64,000 bases of DNA from W1P20-047 sp045118335. Its GTDB lineage: Bacteria; Actinomycetota; Coriobacteriia; Coriobacteriales; Eggerthellaceae. The notes under the pieces were generated by a model. The model was not told the origin of the DNA. It worked only from the letters and a program-made list of their open reading frames with translations, and searched no databases. The position numbers and the translations under genes were made by a program. Positions 60,978 through 64,000 of the stretch are shown here, one piece after another. Numbering within the stretch: position 1 is the first letter of the stretch; every line of letters starts with the position of its first letter. The DNA lies in assembly GCA_045118335.1 (NCBI GenBank), contig JBGUXY010000052.1, forward strand, positions 1 through 64,000. The letters run 5' to 3'.

Positions 60978-61134
60978 ATGCATCCCCTTCTCCATAGGGA
61001 AACCGTTATCGGGGTATCCTTAAACCGAGAAACGGTCCAACTGGCAGAACTGCCAACCACTTCGACTCTATCGAAGCTGGTGAAATCAAAACCCCGATAC
61101 CCCGCTCATGAGCGGTTTCGCTTGAGTAATTATA
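60978..61134 (-). promoter_or_regulatory. Promoter and structured 5' leader of the Cys-repeat peptide operon
   Basis: The minus strand has an exact TATAAT (61129-61134), so transcription should begin near 61122, leaving a leader of about 145 nt. Just after the start lies a perfect 14-bp palindrome, CCGCTCATGAGCGG (61102-61115), suited to be an operator. Further in are CGGGGTATC at 61010-61018 pairing with GATACCCCG at 61096-61104, and two small hairpins (TGGCAG/CTGCCA near 61042-61055, CTTCGA/TCGAAG near 61060-61075). A recognised riboswitch fold was not identified. The -35 match is weak. Confidence 0.6.
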
Positions 61135-61605
61135 CGATGCAGAACCCCTGAATGCAGGAAGACTCTGACATTTTTATACGGCAAACCAGCAGACGGCGTC
61201 TTTCGCGTGATACGCGACGACGCCTCATCGATGTCAGATGATTCAACGACCTTGCTGATCCGCTTAGATTCCGTTCCGATGAGTCGGTTGCCTTCATCCC
61301 CATTGACTCACTCCACCCGCTATCGAAAACTGCGCGTCTTGCGAATGAACCTGCGAAATGCTGACACTCACCACGAGCTCATATGATGTCCGGAATGGCA
61401 CCTCAAGCTACCCAGAACGTCGAACTTGAGGTAATAACCTATCCCATTGACCTGCCTTCACTGGCATTGAACCGACTCGGCTGAAACTCTTTTCGGGCAC
61501 GACCTGACTAGAACTGATTCCGCAATCATGATGTACAATTGAATTGCTATAAAGTCGTTTCCCGATGTCAGCCCTTTTGCCGGAAGCATCTTTGAGGAGG
61601 ACGCC
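61135..61605. other. Divergent intergenic region
   Basis: About 470 bp between the leader of the minus-strand peptide operon and the plus-strand radical-SAM gene at 61606. No gene, repeat or RNA was convincing. Confidence 0.35.
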
Positions 61606-62574
61606 ATGAGCTACAAGGGGTCGATTTGCGGAGTCACTACCGAACGCTTCACATGCAAGATACGCGTGGCAGTGGGTTGCCCGTACAACAAGTGCGCGTT
61701 CTGCGTCTTCTACAAGCACCTGGACTATCGGGAGCTGCCCCTTGAAGACATCGAGGCGGAGCTTGCTCGCATCAGCGAGGCAGGTGGCAAGCCCGACCGG
61801 ATTATGCTCGGCGACGGCAACCCGCTCTGGCTGCCCTTCGACCGCCTTCAGCAAATCTTCAAGACGATCGAGCACTACCTCCCGTCGTGCACGGAAATCT
61901 GCAGCGACGCGACCATCCAAGCCATCGAGGGCAAGACCGATGCCGAGCTCGCCTGGCTTGCGGAACATGGCTACCGCATGGCATACGTCGGCATCGAGAG
62001 CGGGCTTGACGACGTGCTCGAGTTCATGCACAAAGACCACGACAATCGCCAAGCGCGCGAGCAGATCGCGCGACTGCACAAGGCGGGCATCGACTTCAGC
62101 GCGCACATCATGACGGGCATCGCCGGCGCCGGCCGGGGCATCGAGAACGCACGGGCCACAGCAGCGCTCGTCAACGAGCTGCGCCCCACGCACATCTGCG
62201 ATTTCACGATGGGCGTGGGCTCGGTCACCGAATTGGGCGTCATGGAAGAAGAAGGCCTTTTCGTGCAGGCGTCGGCGCTCGAGCACCTGCTCGAGATGCG
62301 CGAATTCGTGAGCCTGCTCGACGTGCCGCAGACTCCCCTGTTCTTCGAGGGGTACCTGACCGCCTATATGCCCAGACCAGAAGGCAAGGCGATTGGCGCG
62401 CAGGCCAAGGTCGTCGCGAACGGGGCCGGAGAGTTCGCTCGCAAGAACATCATTGCGAAAGGCGATATGCACCTCAAACGCGACGATATCTTGGCTTCGC
62501 TTGACAAGCACATCGAGACGACGAGGCAGTTCGTGGCCGGCAGCGCAAAGCAACGCAACTTAGTCGTGGCCTAG
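61606..62574 (+). CDS. Radical SAM protein of the GCxxNxCxFC family
   Basis: A 322-aa radical-SAM protein. The cluster motif is VAVGCPYNKCAFCVFYK, spaced CX4CX2C, a variant found in a known subgroup of small anaerobic radical-SAM proteins (GC-x-(H/Y)-N-(R/K)-C-x-FC-x-x-Y). It is followed by the SAM-binding strings IMLGDGNPLWLPFDRLQQIF, EICSDATIQAIEGKTDAELA, MAYVGIESGLDDVLEFMHK and HIMTGIAGAGRGIENA. No SPASM or B12 domain is present. Product unknown. GAGGAGG precedes the ATG. Confidence 0.88.
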   Translation: MSYKGSICGVTTERFTCKIRVAVGCPYNKCAFCVFYKHLDYRELPLEDIEAELARISEAGGKPDRIMLGDGNPLWLPFDRLQQIFKTIEHYLPSCTEICSDATIQAIEGKTDAELAWLAEHGYRMAYVGIESGLDDVLEFMHKDHDNRQAREQIARLHKAGIDFSAHIMTGIAGAGRGIENARATAALVNELRPTHICDFTMGVGSVTELGVMEEEGLFVQASALEHLLEMREFVSLLDVPQTPLFFEGYLTAYMPRPEGKAIGAQAKVVANGAGEFARKNIIAKGDMHLKRDDILASLDKHIETTRQFVAGSAKQRNLVVA

Positions 62575-62762
62575 CGGGCGTATTCGCGAGAGCTGGCATG
62601 CCGGTTCGCTCCCTGCCTATCATCATGCTTCGCGAATCACGACTCGATCTTTCGTTGCAACGCAGGCAATGCTACAGCATCGGCAACGGCGCCCAAATGA
62701 AAAGGCCTTGAGGCAAAGGCCGCCAACGCTGGTTGCATCCACAAGAGAAGAGAGGAACACTC

Positions 62763-63176
62763 ATGTTCACCGAGATTATGATTGCGCCATGCGGCCTGGA
62801 CTGCAGTTTGTGCAGCTACGCCCAAGTGGAGGAGGACCCCTGCCCTGGCTAAAACGGCGACGATGAGAACAAGCCCTCATTCTGCGCGGAGTGGTGCGAG
62901 ATCATCAAGTGTCGCAAGCGGCAGGAACGGAGTTACCGCTACTGCGACGAGTGCCCGGATTTCCCCTGCGAGCCCGTCCGGGAGCGCGAGACCCGCTACA
63001 CGGGCGCTTACCCGCTGAAAGAGTCCCCCATGGGCAACCTCAGGCTGATCCGCGAGCTGGGAATGGAGGCGTTCCTTGCGCAGGAGCGCGAGCAGTGGAC
63101 GTGCCGCAGTTGCGGCGGACCCGTGTCGGTGCACACGGGCGTATGCTCCAAATGCGGGAAGAGCCATCAGCTGTAG
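62763..63176 (+). pseudogene. DUF3795 gene interrupted by an in-frame ochre codon
   Basis: The frame starting at 62763 reads MFTEIMIAPCGLDCSLCSYA, then DPCPG followed by TAA at 62850-62852 (codon 30), and resumes in the same frame with NGDDENKPSFCAEWCEIIKC, YCDECPDFPCEPV and a C-terminal zinc ribbon (CRSCGGPVSV...CSKCGKSHQL) to the TAG at 63174. The combined 137-residue sequence is a good match to the Cys-rich DUF3795 family, where CPG is normally followed by another Cys or polar residue. One nonsense change, with an otherwise intact frame and a good ribosome site (GAGAGG), points to a recent pseudogene or a sequencing error. Confidence 0.8.
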
Positions 63177-63752
63177 CTATCCGGCAGGCTGCTGGTTTGG
63201 CCGCATAACGGCACCGCAGCGATTCGGCAAGCTGCCACAGGACCTGACAAGCTGCTGGCTCGCCCGAGCGCAACGGAGGCGCGACTGATCATGCGGAAGG
63301 CGGCATGAATCTGACGGAGGGAACCTCACCGCTCGCTAGCACGCGTCTTATGCTCACGAAACGCCAAGCCCAGCCCTCTTGGCACGGCTCCATTGGCGCC
63401 TTGTGAGTAGATTCGTGCATTCGGATTCGAGATTCTCACCATCTATGTCATTTATTTCAGTTTATGATATTTGAGGTTCCGTATCTGCTCACAGAATTAA
63501 TCACCATTGTCTGCATCCAATGGGTTTTCGAAGGTATTGAAGAGGTTACGGCGTTTCAGTTTAAGCCATTCCACCAATCGAAGTATCATAAACTGAATTT
63601 TCTGACAAAATTGACCACATCTCCCACTAGCAAAGCTCCTCTGAGCATGCGACGAGTCGTAACTCTGCTGGCTCATCCACTGCGAAGCTGGACGTACAAT
63701 ACAATGTAGACAATGTAAACGCATTGGAAACCGCTGTTCAATCGGAGGGGTT
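63177..63752. other. AT-richer intergenic region
   Basis: Gap of 576 bp between the DUF3795 pseudogene and the DUF169 gene. Composition becomes clearly AT-richer from about 63420 to 63720. It holds one inverted repeat (63457-63595). A frame at 63464 lacks a ribosome site and protein-like composition and is not called. Confidence 0.45.
63457..63595. repeat. Inverted 12-bp arms in an AT-rich patch
   Basis: CAGTTTATGATA (63457-63468) and TATCATAAACTG (63584-63595) are exact inverse copies about 115 bp apart, with weaker matching on both sides. The enclosed DNA is AT-rich compared with neighbouring genes. Possibly the relic of a small inserted element. Confidence 0.4.
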
Positions 63753-64000
63753 ATGGGAACGAAGCTCGTCGAGATGCTGCATCTGGAACTTGAGCCTGTG
63801 GGCGTGTTTCTGGGGAACGCCGAGGCCATCTGCGACCTACAGGCTCAGCCGAGCAGGCGCAACTGCGTGGTGCTTTTCCTTCTTTCCGCTGCACGCGGCA
63901 AGGTTGTGGGCATCGACGAGGAAGGCTGCACTTGCCCTGGCGGTACCGTCGGATGCTGCTTCGGCGATGGGTTCACACGCAAGAATCCCAATATCCACGT
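63753..64000 (+). CDS. DUF169 family protein (partial)
   Basis: The first 82 codons of a gene that continues beyond the window. MGTKLVEMLHLELEPVGVFL opens as DUF169 proteins do (L-x-L-x-x-x-PV-x-V), and NCVVLFLLSAARGKVVGIDEEGCTCPGGTVGCCFG contains the family's Cys-Pro-Gly-Gly motif. The function is not established; the Cys motif suggests metal or cluster binding. GGAGGGG lies 2-3 nt closer than usual to the ATG at 63753. Confidence 0.85.
   Translation, partial: MGTKLVEMLHLELEPVGVFLGNAEAICDLQAQPSRRNCVVLFLLSAARGKVVGIDEEGCTCPGGTVGCCFGDGFTRKNPNIH

Noticed and set aside
60978..61134. Leader of the peptide operon considered as a known riboswitch
   Set aside because: The hairpins do not match the conserved core of any riboswitch class I could recall, so only a structured leader is claimed.
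62850..62852. In-frame stop in DUF3795 considered as selenocysteine or pyrrolysine
   Set aside because: The codon is TAA, which is used for neither; those need TGA or TAG.
63464..63709. 81-codon open frame in the AT-rich gap
   Set aside because: No ribosome site, no family similarity, and it spans the inverted repeat.

Overview
The window looks like chromosomal DNA from a high-GC anaerobic actinobacterium, most likely class Coriobacteriia (Eggerthellaceae type: Eggerthella, Slackia, Gordonibacter and relatives). This is an inference from the gene mix: paired FAD flavoproteins, a Nif11-like peptide, an NAD(P)-linked NiFe hydrogenase, LutABC, proton-translocating transhydrogenase, many radical-SAM enzymes, and GGAGG ribosome sites with frequent GTG/TTG starts. 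No rRNA, CRISPR array, phage or complete insertion sequence was seen. One tRNA (Arg, CCG) is present.

Layout. 1-11.8 kb: end of an unidentified gene pair, two paralogous FAD oxidoreductases, a tiny unannotated ORF, a methyltransferase, a lipoprotein, an MscS channel, two zinc-ribbon proteins, a YkvA-like protein, a 197-bp MITE-like inverted-repeat element and a metallo-hydrolase. 12-18.3 kb: an AldA-like aldehyde dehydrogenase beside lutABC (plausibly lactaldehyde to lactate to pyruvate) and a FIST-domain sensor, with three strong stem-loops in a row between them. 18.5-20.2 kb: an orphan Nif11-type RiPP precursor followed by decayed genes and a repeat cluster. 20.2-29.6 kb: an RsmJ-like methyltransferase, two PH-domain membrane proteins, a D-amino-acid transaminase, pntAB, a K+ channel-like protein and glycerate kinase. 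29.7-39.8 kb: an eight-gene elongasome operon (mreB-mreC-mreD-mrdA-rodA, a DUF697 protein, and a radical-SAM/DUF2344 pair). 39.9-44.5 kb: a tandem-repeat block and a four-subunit hydrogenase operon in the order beta-gamma-small-large. 44.6-57.7 kb: Hpt protein, aquaporin, TPR protein, cyclophilin, tRNA-Arg, two lipoproteins, an RlmD-type methyltransferase, ADP-ribosylglycohydrolase, U32 protease homologue, YihY/BrkB protein and a B12-type radical-SAM protein.

The most interesting locus is 57.8-61.1 kb on the minus strand. One promoter with a structured leader drives four tightly packed genes: a Tat-signal protein with a PqqD-like (RiPP recognition) fold, a radical-SAM/SPASM enzyme, a 130-residue peptide carrying eight CxC pairs (five of them in a perfect six-residue period, C-T/S-C-D/E-x-V/Y), and a TPR lipoprotein. 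This has the architecture of a radical-SAM RiPP system with an unusual repeated-cysteine core and an apparently exported recognition-element protein. I do not recognise it as a described family.

The window ends with another radical-SAM protein, a DUF3795 gene broken by an in-frame ochre codon, and the start of a DUF169 gene.
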